Assembly (NCBI RefSeq): GCF_018881755.1
Contig: NZ_JACVPS010000009.1
Location: forward strand, 43,756-107,755
From: Polynucleobacter finlandensis
GTDB taxonomy: Bacteria > Pseudomonadota > Gammaproteobacteria > Burkholderiales > Burkholderiaceae
Length of the DNA: 64,000 bases
Direction: 5' to 3'
The notes beneath the pieces were generated by a model, which was given only the letters and a program-made list of their open reading frames with translations, was not told the DNA's origin and ran no database searches. Shown here in pieces: positions 46,186 through 57,957 of the stretch. Within the stretch, counting starts at the first letter, position 1, and each line of letters begins with the position of its first letter. A program made the position numbers and the translations under genes.

Positions 46186-47419
46186 AACCGGAGTAGATGC
46201 GGCACGCGCAGTTCTGGTTGGGGTAGACTCCGGACGCGAAGATTTTGCAGATAGCATGGCCGAGCTCAGTCTTTTGGCTGAGAGCGCCGGCTCCATTCCT
46301 GCAGCCAGTGTGATTGCCCGCAAAGGCAAAACAGATCCTGCTTTATTTATTGGATCGGGCAAAGCCAATGAGGTCAAAAGGGTAATGGAAGAACAAGGCG
46401 CTGAATTGGCCATCTTCAATCATCCGCTGTCCCCGACCCAACAACGCAACTTAGAGCGTCAACTGGGTTTTCATGTGATGGATCGAACTGGTCTGATCTT
46501 GGATATCTTTAGTCAAAGAGCCCAAAGTCATATTGGAAAGACCCAGGTTGAGTTGGCGCAGGTTAGATATCAAATGTCGCGTTTGGTCAGGGCTTGGAGT
46601 CACTTGGAGCGTCAACGCGGGGGTATTGGTGTGCGTGGCGGACCTGGCGAAACCCAGATGGAGTTGGATCGCCGGATATTAGCCACCAAGGCTAAGCGCC
46701 TAGAAAACGAGCTCGAAAAGCTGCAACGCCAGCAAAGAACGCAAAGACGGGCCCGTAACCGGAAAGATGTTTTCTCAGTCTCTTTGGTTGGCTATACCAA
46801 TGCCGGCAAATCCACTTTGTTTAATTCCTTAACCAAGGCAGGGACTTATGCTGCAGATCAGCTATTTGCCACCCTGGATACCACCTCCAGAAAGATGCAT
46901 TTAGAGGGTTTAGGCTCGATTGTGGTCTCCGATACCGTCGGATTTATCCGTGAATTACCCCACCAGTTGGTTGAGGCCTTTAGGGCCACTTTGGATGAAA
47001 CCATCCATGCGGACCTGATTTTGCATGTGATTGATGCGTGTAGCCCTGTAGCTCGTGAACAGCAGGCTGAAGTTGAGGCAGTTTTACGGGAAATCGGGGC
47101 TGATGATATCCCCCGGATTGAGATCATGAATAAGATCGACCAGATGCCCCAAACCTTCATCAATGGGGCGCAATTGGTGCGGGATGCCGACGGCATTCCA
47201 AGCCAGGTTTTCCTGTCCGCCAAGACTGGCTTGGGCCTCGATTTGTTACGCTCAGCGCTGGCGGAATGCTCCCAAATGACTGATAGAATAAGGGTCGAGC
47301 ACAACCGAGCCAAGAAGCAATTGGCTCCTGATGAGTTTTTAGCCCCTTTACCTGAACGACCAGAATCTTCTGAATTTAACTCCATCCCGAATCGAAGCTA
47401 TACACCTCATGATGCGTAA
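46178..47419 (+). CDS. hflX: Ribosome-splitting GTPase HflX (start uncertain)
   Basis: The conserved region begins at [14 protein letters not shown] just after the hfq stop, with [19 protein letters not shown], the glycine-rich [13 protein letters not shown], GTPase motifs [17 protein letters not shown] and NKID. HflX rescues stalled ribosomes. In this frame there is no ATG, GTG or TTG between 46073 and the conserved region. The only near candidates are CTG at 46178 (four codons before VDAARAV), or the ATG at 46073 deep inside hfq. I list CTG as a proposal. The start is in doubt; the gene is not. Confidence 0.9.
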   Translation: MYKTGVDAARAVLVGVDSGREDFADSMAELSLLAESAGSIPAASVIARKGKTDPALFIGSGKANEVKRVMEEQGAELAIFNHPLSPTQQRNLERQLGFHVMDRTGLILDIFSQRAQSHIGKTQVELAQVRYQMSRLVRAWSHLERQRGGIGVRGGPGETQMELDRRILATKAKRLENELEKLQRQQRTQRRARNRKDVFSVSLVGYTNAGKSTLFNSLTKAGTYAADQLFATLDTTSRKMHLEGLGSIVVSDTVGFIRELPHQLVEAFRATLDETIHADLILHVIDACSPVAREQQAEVEAVLREIGADDIPRIEIMNKIDQMPQTFINGAQLVRDADGIPSQVFLSAKTGLGLDLLRSALAECSQMTDRIRVEHNRAKKQLAPDEFLAPLPERPESSEFNSIPNRSYTPHDA

Positions 47420-48926
47420 ATTACTCGGCCTGTTTTCGGTCACCGATCCTAGTAATGGATCTAAAGATGCTAAAGGTGAGCAGGGAAGTGAACAAGCTCC
47501 AAAAGTGGATCCTGTTGCCCAAGATCCAAGTAAGACCCCCCAAGCGAATCAGCAACCAGCTAAACCAGATGGTCCGCCAGACTTAGACGAGTTATGGCGT
47601 GACTTCAACGACCGCATTGCAGGTATTTTTGGTGGCAAGAAAAAACCAGAGTCGACAACAAGTAAACCGTCAAGCAAGCCAAGCAATAAACCTAGCAGCA
47701 CTGATATTCCTCAGCCTGAAGATCGTGTGAACAGAACCAGTAATAGTGGTGGTTCTAATAATGGCGGTAGCACCGGCGGCCCAAGTTTTAACTTCACCAA
47801 TCCCTTTAGCTCTAAAGCCAGTATTTTGCTAGCAGCTGCCGGCGTGTTCTTTGTATGGATTTGTAGTGGATTTTTCATTATTCAAGAAGGTCAAGCAGGC
47901 GTGATTCTGACTTTCGGTAAATATGATTACACCGCTAAGCCTGGCATTAACTGGCGCATGCCTTGGCCCATTCAATCCCAAGAGGTGGTGAATCTTTCAG
48001 GCGTGCGCTCGGTGGAAGTTGGTCGCCCTGTATTAATTAAAGCAACGAATCAAAAAGATTCATCGATGTTGACCGAAGATGAAAACATCATCGACGTGCG
48101 TTTTGCAGTTCAGTACCGCTTAAAAGATCCAACTGATTATTTATTTAATAATCGCGATCCAGATTCATCAGTCGTTCAGGCTGCAGAAACAGCGGTTCGC
48201 GAGATCGTTGCACGCAGCAAGATGGATACCGTCTTGTATGAGGGCCGTGAAAAAATTGCGATTGATTTAGCCAGCTCGATTCAGAAGATTCTGGATAGTT
48301 ATAAGTCAGGGATCTATGTCACTAGCGTCACCGTACAAAATGTTCAGCCACCAGAGCAAGTGCAAGCAGCCTTTGATGATGCGGTGAAGGCTGGTCAAGA
48401 TCAAGAACGCTTAAAAAGTGAAGGTCAGGCGTATGCCAACGACATCATTCCGCGTGCAAAAGGAACTGCAGCGCGTTTGATTCAGGAGGCTGAGGGCTAT
48501 AAGGCTCGCGTCGTTGCTACTGCCGATGGCGATGCCGGTCGCTTCAAGCAAATCTTGGTGGAGTATTCCAAGGCGCCGCAAGTTACACGTGATCGTATGT
48601 ATATCGACACGATGCGCGATATGTATAACAACGTCACGAAGATTTTGGTGGACACCACCAAGAGCAATAGCTTGCTGTATTTGCCGCTCGATAAAATCGT
48701 TTCACAAGTCAACGCTGAAAGTGCTCAAGCAGCTAACTCACAAACCAATCAAACGACTCCAACAGGCTCAGTCACTGTTGGCGGTGCCACCGGCAATCCT
48801 CCGGCACCTAGTCCTGTAACAAATACTCCCAACCCCTCGGTGAACACCCCTCCCGCAGTGATCAATAGCGGCGGTGTAGGTGATAAACGTGACGGCTTGC
48901 GTAGTCGCGATCGGGAGTCTAGATAA
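47409..48926 (+). CDS. hflK: FtsH protease modulator HflK
   Basis: The 505-residue protein has a cytoplasmic Pro/Ser/Gly-rich N-terminus (about residues 20-130), one membrane segment (ASILLAAAGVFFVWICSGFFII) and the SPFH/prohibitin domain (QEGQAGVILTFGKYDYTAKPGINWRMP). With HflC it encircles FtsH and restrains its proteolysis. The N-terminal linker is low-complexity with SKPSNKPSS repeats. It overlaps hflX by 11 bases and hflC by one. Confidence 0.95.
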   Translation: MMRKLLGLFSVTDPSNGSKDAKGEQGSEQAPKVDPVAQDPSKTPQANQQPAKPDGPPDLDELWRDFNDRIAGIFGGKKKPESTTSKPSSKPSNKPSSTDIPQPEDRVNRTSNSGGSNNGGSTGGPSFNFTNPFSSKASILLAAAGVFFVWICSGFFIIQEGQAGVILTFGKYDYTAKPGINWRMPWPIQSQEVVNLSGVRSVEVGRPVLIKATNQKDSSMLTEDENIIDVRFAVQYRLKDPTDYLFNNRDPDSSVVQAAETAVREIVARSKMDTVLYEGREKIAIDLASSIQKILDSYKSGIYVTSVTVQNVQPPEQVQAAFDDAVKAGQDQERLKSEGQAYANDIIPRAKGTAARLIQEAEGYKARVVATADGDAGRFKQILVEYSKAPQVTRDRMYIDTMRDMYNNVTKILVDTTKSNSLLYLPLDKIVSQVNAESAQAANSQTNQTTPTGSVTVGGATGNPPAPSPVTNTPNPSVNTPPAVINSGGVGDKRDGLRSRDRESR

Positions 48927-49795
48927 TGAATCTAAATCGCTTGATTGCAGGGTTGATTGCCCTGATTGCATTGGCTTATGTGCTTTCATCCAGTATTTTT
49001 ATTGTTGACCAACGTAAGTTTGCAGTGGTGTTCTCATTCGGACAGATTGTTCGCGTGATTGAGAAGCCAGGCCTGCAAGTGAAATACCCAGCACCCTTTG
49101 AGAATGTTCGTTTCTTTGATCGTCGCATTTTGACGATTGATAATCCAGAAGCAGAGCGATTTATTACCGCTGAGAAAAAGAATTTGTTGGTGGATTCTTA
49201 TGTGAAGTGGCGCATTGTTGACCCACGTAAGTTCTTCATCAGCTTCAAAGGCGATGAGCGCTTGGCTGAAGATCGTTTGACGCAGTTAGTGCGTTCTGCC
49301 TTGAATGAAGAGTTCACAAAACGCACCGTACGTGAGTTGATTTCGGATCAGCGTGAACAGGTCATGCAAGGTATTCGTAAAAAGGTAGCTGATGATGCCT
49401 CAGATATCGGCGTCGAAATTGTCGACGTGCGTTTAAAGCGGGTTGACCTCTTGGCTGAGATTAGTGATTCTGTTTACCGTCGTATGGAAGCAGAGCGCAA
49501 GCGTGTTGCTAATGAGTTACGGTCTACTGGCGCTGCAGAGTCTGACAAGATTCGCGCCAATGCCGAACGTCAACGCGATACGATCTTGGCTGAAGCCTAT
49601 CGTGATGCACAAAAGATTAAGGGTGCGGGCGATGCTAGGGCAACTGCCTTATACGCTGAAGCCTTTGGTCGCGATCCGCAGTTTGCCCAGTTCTATCAGA
49701 GTCTTGAGGCTTATCGTAGTTCTTTCAAAGACAAGAAAGACATTATGGTGGTTGAGCCCAATGGTGAGTTCTTTAAGTTCTTACATAAAAAATAA
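48926..49795 (+). CDS. hflC: FtsH protease modulator HflC
   Basis: The 289-residue protein starts with a membrane segment (LIAGLIALIALAYVLSSSIFIV), then the SPFH domain (VDQRKFAVVFSFGQIVRVIEKPGLQVKYP) and a coiled-coil with Ala/Glu/Arg repeats. It ends with EPNGEFFKFLHKK. It pairs with HflK. The ATG overlaps the hflK TAA by one base (TAATG). Confidence 0.96.
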   Translation: MNLNRLIAGLIALIALAYVLSSSIFIVDQRKFAVVFSFGQIVRVIEKPGLQVKYPAPFENVRFFDRRILTIDNPEAERFITAEKKNLLVDSYVKWRIVDPRKFFISFKGDERLAEDRLTQLVRSALNEEFTKRTVRELISDQREQVMQGIRKKVADDASDIGVEIVDVRLKRVDLLAEISDSVYRRMEAERKRVANELRSTGAAESDKIRANAERQRDTILAEAYRDAQKIKGAGDARATALYAEAFGRDPQFAQFYQSLEAYRSSFKDKKDIMVVEPNGEFFKFLHKK

Positions 49796-49817
49796 GCGAA
49801 AGTGAATAATCCAGATC

Positions 49818-50981
49818 ATGAATCGTTGGTTACTTCCTGAAGATATTGCTGATGTGTTGCCGGCCGAGGCTCGTAAAGTCGAGACTCTGCGTCGTGCCAT
49901 TTTGGATTTGTATCAATCCTATGGCTATGAGCTTGTAGCGCCTCCCATTTTAGAGTTCCTGGACTCCTTATTAACGGGCACTGGCTCTGACCTCAATTTA
50001 CAAACCTTTAAGTTAGTCGATCAATTATCTGGTCGCACTTTAGGTTTGCGTGCGGACATGACGCCACAAGTGGCACGTATTGATGCGCACTTATTAAATC
50101 GCGCTGGTGTTACCCGTCTTTGCTATGCAGGCTCTGTTGCGCATGCTCGCACCCCAGTTGGCAGTTCAGCACGCGAAGAGCTCCAACTCGGCGCTGAGAT
50201 TTATGGCTGCGCTACTTGGGAGGCAGACTTTGAAGCGATTTCTTTATTGCTCAAGACCTTAGGTTTGGCTGGTCTGGATAAGGTCTACCTCGATCTGTCG
50301 CACGCAGGTATCTTGGCGGGCATTTTGGATGGTCAGGATCTTAGCAAGGCTGATATTGAAACGCTTTACGGGTTGCTACAGAGCAAAGATCGTCCACGTC
50401 TAAGCGCTTGGGCTAAAGCATTGAGCCCTAAAACAGTAGATGCCTTAATTGTCCTGACAGAATTAAATGGACCTTGTGCTGAGGTATTGAGTAAGGCCAA
50501 GAAAGCCCTGCCTAAACACAAGCTGATCGATGAGGCGCTTGCACAGCTTGAGCGTTTATCGACGGCTGCTGCCTCGCTGTCTAAGGGTTTAGAGCTCAGC
50601 ATTGATTTGGCAGACCTGCGTGGTTATCAATATCACAGTGGTGTGATGTTTGCTGCTTATGTCGACAAGTTGCCGCAACCCATTGCCCGTGGCGGCCGTT
50701 ATGACCATGTTGGTCAAGCATTTGGACGTTCACGCCCAGCAACGGGTTTTTCATTAGATTTATTGACGCTGGCCAATCTGTCGCCAATGAGTGTGCGCAA
50801 GCCTGCCATTGTTGCGCCATGGATTGATGATGCCAACTTAAACCAAGCCATTGCTGATTTACGTGCTCGTGGTGAAGTGGTCATTCAGGTGATGGCTGGC
50901 GATCAAGCACAAACGGCTGAATATGAATGTGACCGAGAGTTGAGCAAGCAGGGCAATACTTGGGAAGTAAAGAAAAAGTAA
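49818..50981 (+). CDS. hisZ: ATP phosphoribosyltransferase regulatory subunit HisZ
   Basis: The 387-residue protein is a histidyl-tRNA synthetase paralogue: LPEDIADVLPAEARKVETLRR at the start, GSDLNLQTFKLVDQLSGRTLGLRADMTPQVARI, and the class II motif 3 remnant ARGGRYDHVGQAFGRSRPATGFSLDL. It lacks the anticodon-binding domain. It activates the short-form HisG in histidine synthesis, and implies a short HisG elsewhere. Confidence 0.95.
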   Translation: MNRWLLPEDIADVLPAEARKVETLRRAILDLYQSYGYELVAPPILEFLDSLLTGTGSDLNLQTFKLVDQLSGRTLGLRADMTPQVARIDAHLLNRAGVTRLCYAGSVAHARTPVGSSAREELQLGAEIYGCATWEADFEAISLLLKTLGLAGLDKVYLDLSHAGILAGILDGQDLSKADIETLYGLLQSKDRPRLSAWAKALSPKTVDALIVLTELNGPCAEVLSKAKKALPKHKLIDEALAQLERLSTAAASLSKGLELSIDLADLRGYQYHSGVMFAAYVDKLPQPIARGGRYDHVGQAFGRSRPATGFSLDLLTLANLSPMSVRKPAIVAPWIDDANLNQAIADLRARGEVVIQVMAGDQAQTAEYECDRELSKQGNTWEVKKK

Positions 50982-51011
50982 GAAAGTGCACATGCACTAG
51001 TAAAGAATTAA

Positions 51012-52385
<1,374 letters not shown>

Positions 52386-52440
52386 TGCAAAATATTCAAC
52401 TTATTTTATTTATTCAACATTTGTAAGCAAAGCTTAGATC

Positions 52441-54657
52441 ATGACCGCACGCACTACCTGCAATAGCCTCCAAGTTGCTACCCCTTTGTACCGCTTCATT
52501 GAAGATCAGGTTCTCCCCGGAACTGGCATCAAGAGCGCTGATTTTTGGAAGGGTTTTGACGAACTCGTCAAAGATTTAACTCCGAAGAATGCAGCTTTGC
52601 TGGCGAAGCGTGATCGTCTGCAAGTAGATTTGGATCAATGGCATAAAGCCAACCCAGGCCCGATTAAAGATATGCCTGCCTATCGCAAGCATTTAAAAGA
52701 AATTGGTTACCTCGATGAGGTTCCCGGAAAAGTATTGGGTACCACTAAGAATGTGGATGATGAATTGGCTCTGCAAGCTGGCCCACAATTAGTAGTGCCA
52801 GTACTCAACGCACGTTATGCACTCAATGCTGCCAACGCACGTTGGGGCTCTTTATATGACGCTCTTTATGGTACTGACGTTCTCTCTGAAGAAGATGGCG
52901 CTACCAAAGCTGGTGCCTACAATCCGATTCGTGGCGGCAAGGTAGTTGCCTACGCGCGTAATTTCTTGGATCAAGCTACCCCTTTAGCCAGCGGTTCGCA
53001 TCGTGATGTAGTGGCGTATACCGTTGATGGTAATAAGCTTGCTGCCAAATTGAAGGATGGTAGCACTACTGGATTGGCTGACGAGAAGCAGTTTGTTGGT
53101 TATCAAGGTGACGCTGCTGCGCCATCGTCTTTATTACTGCGTAACAATGGCATTCACATTGATATCCTGATTGATAAGACTAAGACCATTGGTTCTAGTG
53201 ATCCTGCTGGTGTAAATGATGTGGTGCTTGAAGCAGCCCTGTCTACTATTTTGGATTTGGAAGATTCGATTGCTGCTGTTGATGGCGATGACAAAGTGCT
53301 CGCCTATGAAAACTGGTTGGGTATTCTGAAGGGTACTTTAGTAGAAGAAGTGCAAAAGGGTGGCAAAACCTTTACGCGCACCTTGAACCCAGATCGTCAG
53401 TACAAAGCTGGCATTGGCGCAGTGGATGCTAAAGACGGCGTTGTGACATTACATGGCCGTTCACTCTTGTTCCTGCGTAACGTTGGCCATTTAATGACTA
53501 ACCCAGCCATCATTACTGGTGAAGGTAAAGAGATCTACGAGGGTATCTTGGATGCGGTAGTGACAGTATTGATTGCCTTGTACGATATTAATCGTCCAGC
53601 TAGTCAGACCATTGGTAATACTCGTAAAGGTTCTGTCTATATCGTTAAGCCAAAAATGCACAGCCCAGAAGAAGTTGCTTTTGCTGGTGAGCTGTTCGGT
53701 CGTGTTGAGAAACTACTTGGCCTGCCTGCTGACACCGTCAAGCTTGGCATCATGGACGAAGAGCGTCGCATGAGCGCGAATATTAAGGCTGCTATTGCTG
53801 CCGCTGGTGCACGCGTTGCCTTTATCAATACTGGCTTCTTAGATCGTACCGGCGATGAAATGCATACTGCTATGCACGCTGGCCCAATGATGCGCAAGGG
53901 TGATATGAAAACCAGTAAATGGTTATCAGCCTATGAGCGTCGTAACGTTTTTGCAGGTTTGGATTGTGGCTTACGTGGCCGCGCACAAATCGGTAAAGGA
54001 ATGTGGGCAATGCCAGATTTGATGAAAGCCATGTTGGAGCAAAAAGGCGTACATCCTAAAGCGGGTGCTAATACTGCCTGGGTGCCATCACCAACAGCTG
54101 CTACTTTGCATGCGCTGCACTACCATCAAGTAAACGTAGCTGAAATCCAAAAAGAAATGGAAAAATTGGATGGTGCCGCTGAAGCGGAGGCTTTGATCAA
54201 CGATCTCTTAAGTATTCCAGTAGTTGAAAAAGCAAACTGGTCTAAAGAAGAGATTCAGCAAGAGTTGGATAACAACTGCCAAGGTATTTTGGGTTATGTG
54301 GTGCGTTGGATTGATCAGGGCGTTGGTTGCTCCAAGGTTCCAGATATTCACAATATTGGCTTAATGGAAGATCGTGCAACCTTGCGCATCTCCAGTCAAC
54401 ACATTGCCAACTGGTTACTCCATGGCATCGTTACTGAAGCTCAGGTTAATGAGACATTGCAGCGTATGGCTAAAGTCGTGGATGGTCAAAATGCCAGCGA
54501 TGCTTCATACAAGCCAATGATGCCGAACTACCAAGATTCATATGCCTATAAAGCGGCTAGTGATCTGATCTTCAAAGGTCTCGAGCAACCAAACGGCTAT
54601 ACAGAGCCTTTGTTGCATGCATGGCGTTTAGTAGTGAAGCAGGCTGCTGCGAAGTAA
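52441..54657 (+). CDS. glcB: Malate synthase G
   Basis: The 738-residue protein is the long G isoform: [15 protein letters not shown] near the N-terminus, [22 protein letters not shown] for catalysis, [23 protein letters not shown] and [21 protein letters not shown]. It condenses glyoxylate and acetyl-CoA. No isocitrate lyase or glycolate oxidase gene is nearby, so the glyoxylate source is not shown. A terminator follows. Confidence 0.97.
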   Translation: MTARTTCNSLQVATPLYRFIEDQVLPGTGIKSADFWKGFDELVKDLTPKNAALLAKRDRLQVDLDQWHKANPGPIKDMPAYRKHLKEIGYLDEVPGKVLGTTKNVDDELALQAGPQLVVPVLNARYALNAANARWGSLYDALYGTDVLSEEDGATKAGAYNPIRGGKVVAYARNFLDQATPLASGSHRDVVAYTVDGNKLAAKLKDGSTTGLADEKQFVGYQGDAAAPSSLLLRNNGIHIDILIDKTKTIGSSDPAGVNDVVLEAALSTILDLEDSIAAVDGDDKVLAYENWLGILKGTLVEEVQKGGKTFTRTLNPDRQYKAGIGAVDAKDGVVTLHGRSLLFLRNVGHLMTNPAIITGEGKEIYEGILDAVVTVLIALYDINRPASQTIGNTRKGSVYIVKPKMHSPEEVAFAGELFGRVEKLLGLPADTVKLGIMDEERRMSANIKAAIAAAGARVAFINTGFLDRTGDEMHTAMHAGPMMRKGDMKTSKWLSAYERRNVFAGLDCGLRGRAQIGKGMWAMPDLMKAMLEQKGVHPKAGANTAWVPSPTAATLHALHYHQVNVAEIQKEMEKLDGAAEAEALINDLLSIPVVEKANWSKEEIQQELDNNCQGILGYVVRWIDQGVGCSKVPDIHNIGLMEDRATLRISSQHIANWLLHGIVTEAQVNETLQRMAKVVDGQNASDASYKPMMPNYQDSYAYKAASDLIFKGLEQPNGYTEPLLHAWRLVVKQAAAK

Positions 54658-54678
54658 TTTCAGCGCAGCTGGGTTAAG

Positions 54679-54710
54679 AATGGATTTGTCGCAAGGCAAG
54701 TCCATTTTTT
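54679..54710 (+). terminator. Terminator after glcB
   Basis: AATGGATTTG (54679-54688) pairs with CAAGTCCATT (54697-54706) with one wobble pair and an eight-base loop. It is followed by TTTT and more T residues. Confidence 0.85.
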
Positions 54711-54729
54711 ATTGGCGTAATAATTGACC

Positions 54730-55221
54730 ATGTTTAGCTTTTTAAATCCCTTCTCTAAACCAGTCAGCCAGTTGGGCTTTCAGTTCAATGATGGTGGTAG
54801 GGCTGCTGTTGGTTTTAAAGGTGGGGCGGGTGACTGTGTAGTGAGGTCAATAGCCATAGCCACCAATCTGCCGTATATGCAGGTCTATGAGGACTTAAGA
54901 CTAGCCAATGAGGCGTATGCCTTGTTGCGAAACGACAAACTAGCCAGAAGGCTAAATGCCAAGGGTTCATCACCCCGCAACGGCAATCATCGCAAGGTCT
55001 TTCATGAGTACATCGTGGGCTTAGGCTTTCAATGGGTGCCAACCATGAAGGTTGGGGCGGGTTGCCAAGTCCACTTACGGTCTGACGAACTTCCCAAGGC
55101 CATTTTGATTGTGAAGGTTTCAAAACACTTAACTGCAGTACTCAATGGCGTCATTCAAGATACCCATGACCCCTCTAGAGGTGGCAATCGCTGCGTTTAT
55201 GGCTATTACATCAAAACTTAA
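54730..55221 (+). CDS. Predicted papain-like cysteine-peptidase-fold protein, orphan
   Basis: From ATG at 54730 the protein is 163 residues without a signal peptide. It contains GGAGDCVVRSIAIATNLPYMQVYEDL, with cysteine 36 after Gly-Asp in the position of a papain-type nucleophile. SKHLTAVLNGVIQDT brings histidine 133 and aspartate 144, in the order C-H-D of that fold. Similar GDC-containing proteins occur in phages and scattered bacteria. Catalytic activity is inferred only. It stands alone between glcB and an ion channel gene, and could be an acquired gene. Confidence 0.6.
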   Translation: MFSFLNPFSKPVSQLGFQFNDGGRAAVGFKGGAGDCVVRSIAIATNLPYMQVYEDLRLANEAYALLRNDKLARRLNAKGSSPRNGNHRKVFHEYIVGLGFQWVPTMKVGAGCQVHLRSDELPKAILIVKVSKHLTAVLNGVIQDTHDPSRGGNRCVYGYYIKT

Positions 55222-55314
55222 AGTAATTTCTGAAGTTTTAGAAAGCGCCTGTTTAAAGCCAAAAACAGCTATAAAACGAGCAAAAAATCCTGATTTTGAG
55301 CGATTTTTTGAAAG

Positions 55315-55806
55315 TTAAAACTTACGGTGAGCGTATTTAAGATTCCAGGCTTCTTTATAGAGAGCAGTCATCCCAATCATCACCGAGGTCGTCCAGGCCA
55401 GTGAAAACAGTCCAGTAAAGGCTATAAAGAACGCCATACTTTTCCATCCTGCGGGCAAAATGTCTGAAACAAAGCCAACCGTGGTGTAGCAGCTTCCCGC
55501 AAAGAGAATGGCTTGGGCGGCGTCTGGGATGAGGTTAAGCCAGATGATGATCCCAGACCAAATAAAGATTTCGGAGATGTGAATCAGGGCAAAAAATATG
55601 AATGCGACATAAAAATGGAGAAAGATCCAGTTATGTTGCTTCTTCTCAAGATTTGCCTTAGTGAGGCGCTCAAAGCGCATCACGATATGGTTTAGAGCGC
55701 TCCCGTGGAAGACGAGGATGAGGGTAAGTCCAATCAGTCCAAAGATGATGTCTATGAACAAGAAGGTAAATGAAAAGCCAGGGGAGGTCGGGAGTATGGG
55801 GTGCAT
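55315..55806 (-). CDS. Small ion channel, two-TM potassium-channel-like
   Basis: The 163-residue membrane protein has three to four hydrophobic segments. Its last third, LFAGSCYTTVGFVSDILPAGWKSMAFFIAFTGLFSLAW, is the pore helix, filter and inner helix of the two-TM ion channel family. The filter reads TTVGF where potassium channels usually have TVGYG, so selectivity is uncertain. An extra N-terminal membrane segment is present. Function is inferred from this one region. Confidence 0.65.
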   Translation of the reverse strand: MHPILPTSPGFSFTFLFIDIIFGLIGLTLILVFHGSALNHIVMRFERLTKANLEKKQHNWIFLHFYVAFIFFALIHISEIFIWSGIIIWLNLIPDAAQAILFAGSCYTTVGFVSDILPAGWKSMAFFIAFTGLFSLAWTTSVMIGMTALYKEAWNLKYAHRKF

Positions 55807-55909
55807 TCAGTTTCTTCGGTATTTAGTAGTGATCGTACCCCAATGCAGAGCCTAGCGCTAGAGAGGATAATGACGATCTGTTACTACTATTTGCACTGTT
55901 GATCCCACT

Positions 55910-57133
55910 TTGAGTACTGTTCGCACCCCCCAGCAAGAACGTTTCTTTTTGCTTGCCTTGGCCGGAATACAGTTCACTCATATTCTCGATTTCATGATCA
56001 TGATGCCTTTAGGGCCGGAGTTCATTCGAGTTCTAAACATCAATACACATCAGTTTGGTTTATTGCTTTCTTCGTATACCTTTGCTGCAGCAGTGGCGGG
56101 CATCTTTGCGACGTATTACATAGATCGCTTTGAGCGTCGTCAGATCTTATTAAGTCTGTATGCCTGTTTCATTGTGGCTACGCTGGCCTGTGGATTTGCC
56201 CCTAACTATCACACCTTATTTATAGCAAGAGCATTTGCAGGTGCCTTTGGTGGGATCCTCGGCTCTTTAGTGCAAACCATTGTGGCTGATTCCATACCAT
56301 TTGAGCGCAGGGGTAAGGCCTTAGGAACTGTCATGGCAGCATTTTCTGTCTCGACAGTGGCAGGTGTTCCACTCAGTTTATTTTTAGCCAATCACATTTC
56401 ATTTTTAGGATGGCGTGCGCCATTCATTTTTATCGCGCTAGTTTCTGTACTCATTTTGTATTTGGCTTATCGCAACATTCCCAAAATTGCAGGGCACCTT
56501 GACCATATTCACGAGGGCAGTCGCTTTAAGCAAATCTACGACATTGCCATTGCCCATCACCACCTGAGAGCTTTTATGTTCATGGGGCTGATTATGATTA
56601 CTGGCTTTTCTGTGATTCCGTATATCGCGCTGTATCTGACTTCCAATGTGGGTATTGATAACTCCTATATCTCGCTGATCTATCTATGTGGGGGAGTCGC
56701 TACCTTGATGAGCTCCCGCTATATTGGTTATATGGCAGATAAGTATGGCAAGGTGAAAGTCTTTAGGGTATTGGCGATTATTAGTTTGGTGCCGCTATTG
56801 GTGACAACCAATCTTCATCCCGTACCCTTGTGGATGGTCTTAATTAACTCAACCTCCTTCTTTATTCTGATATCGGGTCGAATGATTCCGGCAATGGCCA
56901 TGGTGAGTCAAGTAGTTGAAGCCAAAATCCGTGGCACCTTTATGAGCCTGATTGGATCAGTGCAGATGCTTGCTTCGGGTATCGCCTCTGTTGCTGCTGG
57001 AGCGATAGTCACCATCGGTGCTGATGGCAAGATGGAGCATTACAACTTGGTAGGCTATGGGGCAGCAGCTTGTGGCTTGCTCACATTCTGGTTGGTGGGA
57101 TATATTCATACTGATCAAAAGATCGCTAAATAA
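55910..57133 (+). CDS. MFS transporter, drug/arabinose-efflux (AraJ-like) type
   Basis: The 407-residue protein has 12 membrane segments and the MFS motif A region YYIDRFERRQILL between TM2 and TM3, as well as LDFMIMMPLGPEF in TM1. It resembles AraJ / DHA1 permeases that export sugars or drugs by proton antiport. The start is TTG at 55910, with a weak upstream region; a later start is possible. It is followed by a membrane-protein gene after eight bases. Confidence 0.85.
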   Translation: MSTVRTPQQERFFLLALAGIQFTHILDFMIMMPLGPEFIRVLNINTHQFGLLLSSYTFAAAVAGIFATYYIDRFERRQILLSLYACFIVATLACGFAPNYHTLFIARAFAGAFGGILGSLVQTIVADSIPFERRGKALGTVMAAFSVSTVAGVPLSLFLANHISFLGWRAPFIFIALVSVLILYLAYRNIPKIAGHLDHIHEGSRFKQIYDIAIAHHHLRAFMFMGLIMITGFSVIPYIALYLTSNVGIDNSYISLIYLCGGVATLMSSRYIGYMADKYGKVKVFRVLAIISLVPLLVTTNLHPVPLWMVLINSTSFFILISGRMIPAMAMVSQVVEAKIRGTFMSLIGSVQMLASGIASVAAGAIVTIGADGKMEHYNLVGYGAAACGLLTFWLVGYIHTDQKIAK

Positions 57134-57141
57134 AGGTTCAT

Positions 57142-57957
57142 ATGGGTGATACTGTTCGCGCTGAGTTGCTTCAATCCGGTTTTATTGTTTGGTTTATCTT
57201 AGGGCTTATGTTGCTATTGGCTGAGATTGGTTGGCGTGTAGGGAATCACATTGCACAAAAAGAAGCGGCTGAAAAAATTACCACCCATGACACTTACCAA
57301 GGCGCCTTATTTGGGGTGATGGCGCTACTGATTGCGTTTAACTTTTCCGGCTCGGTGAGTCATTTCGATGCGCGTCGGGACTTGAATGAGCAAGAATCTA
57401 TAGCGGTTAGTAAGGTTGGAAAGATGATCAAAGCTTTACCTTCGGATGAAACCAAGGATATTGGAGTCACATACCAGCATTACGTTGATGTTCGAGTAAA
57501 TTTATTTAAGAAGCCTGTCAAGCTTGAGCAGTTGGAGGCACATCTGTCTGAACTCAGTGACTTATCTGAAAAAATGCTGAGGGATAAGGGAAAGATTGTT
57601 CGAGATACGCGCGGCTCCAGTCCAGAAGTCATTGATTTGGTCAGTAGACTCTCCGTTGCAGTGGATTCTATGGTGAGCATTCATGAGAGGCAATTGATTG
57701 CCAGTAAACGTCATCCGCCGGCAATTCTGTTTGCCGCTACTTTTTTACTATGCTTTATCACTTCCTTTGTTGCTGGCTACACACTTGGGATGAAGATGAA
57801 GCGAGATTGGATATTGACTACTTTATTTGCCGTCGTGACAACGGGCGTCATCTTTATGATGCTCAATTTGGAATTTCCAGCGGTAGGAATGATTGACTTT
57901 GATTCATTCGAAGAGAATATTGGTAGTACGTATAAATTGACTGACAGGAAATCATGA
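57142..57957 (+). CDS. Membrane protein with four TM segments (DUF4239-like)
   Basis: The 271-residue protein has two membrane segments at the N-terminus (FIVWFILGLMLLLAEIGWRVG, then GALFGVMALLIAFNFSGS), a ~130-residue helical soluble region, and two more segments near the end. The LIAFNFSGSVSHFDARRDLNEQES region resembles the bestrophin-like DUF4239 family, of unknown function. It overlaps the following hydrolase gene by four bases, so the two are co-translated. Confidence 0.6.
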   Translation: MGDTVRAELLQSGFIVWFILGLMLLLAEIGWRVGNHIAQKEAAEKITTHDTYQGALFGVMALLIAFNFSGSVSHFDARRDLNEQESIAVSKVGKMIKALPSDETKDIGVTYQHYVDVRVNLFKKPVKLEQLEAHLSELSDLSEKMLRDKGKIVRDTRGSSPEVIDLVSRLSVAVDSMVSIHERQLIASKRHPPAILFAATFLLCFITSFVAGYTLGMKMKRDWILTTLFAVVTTGVIFMMLNLEFPAVGMIDFDSFEENIGSTYKLTDRKS

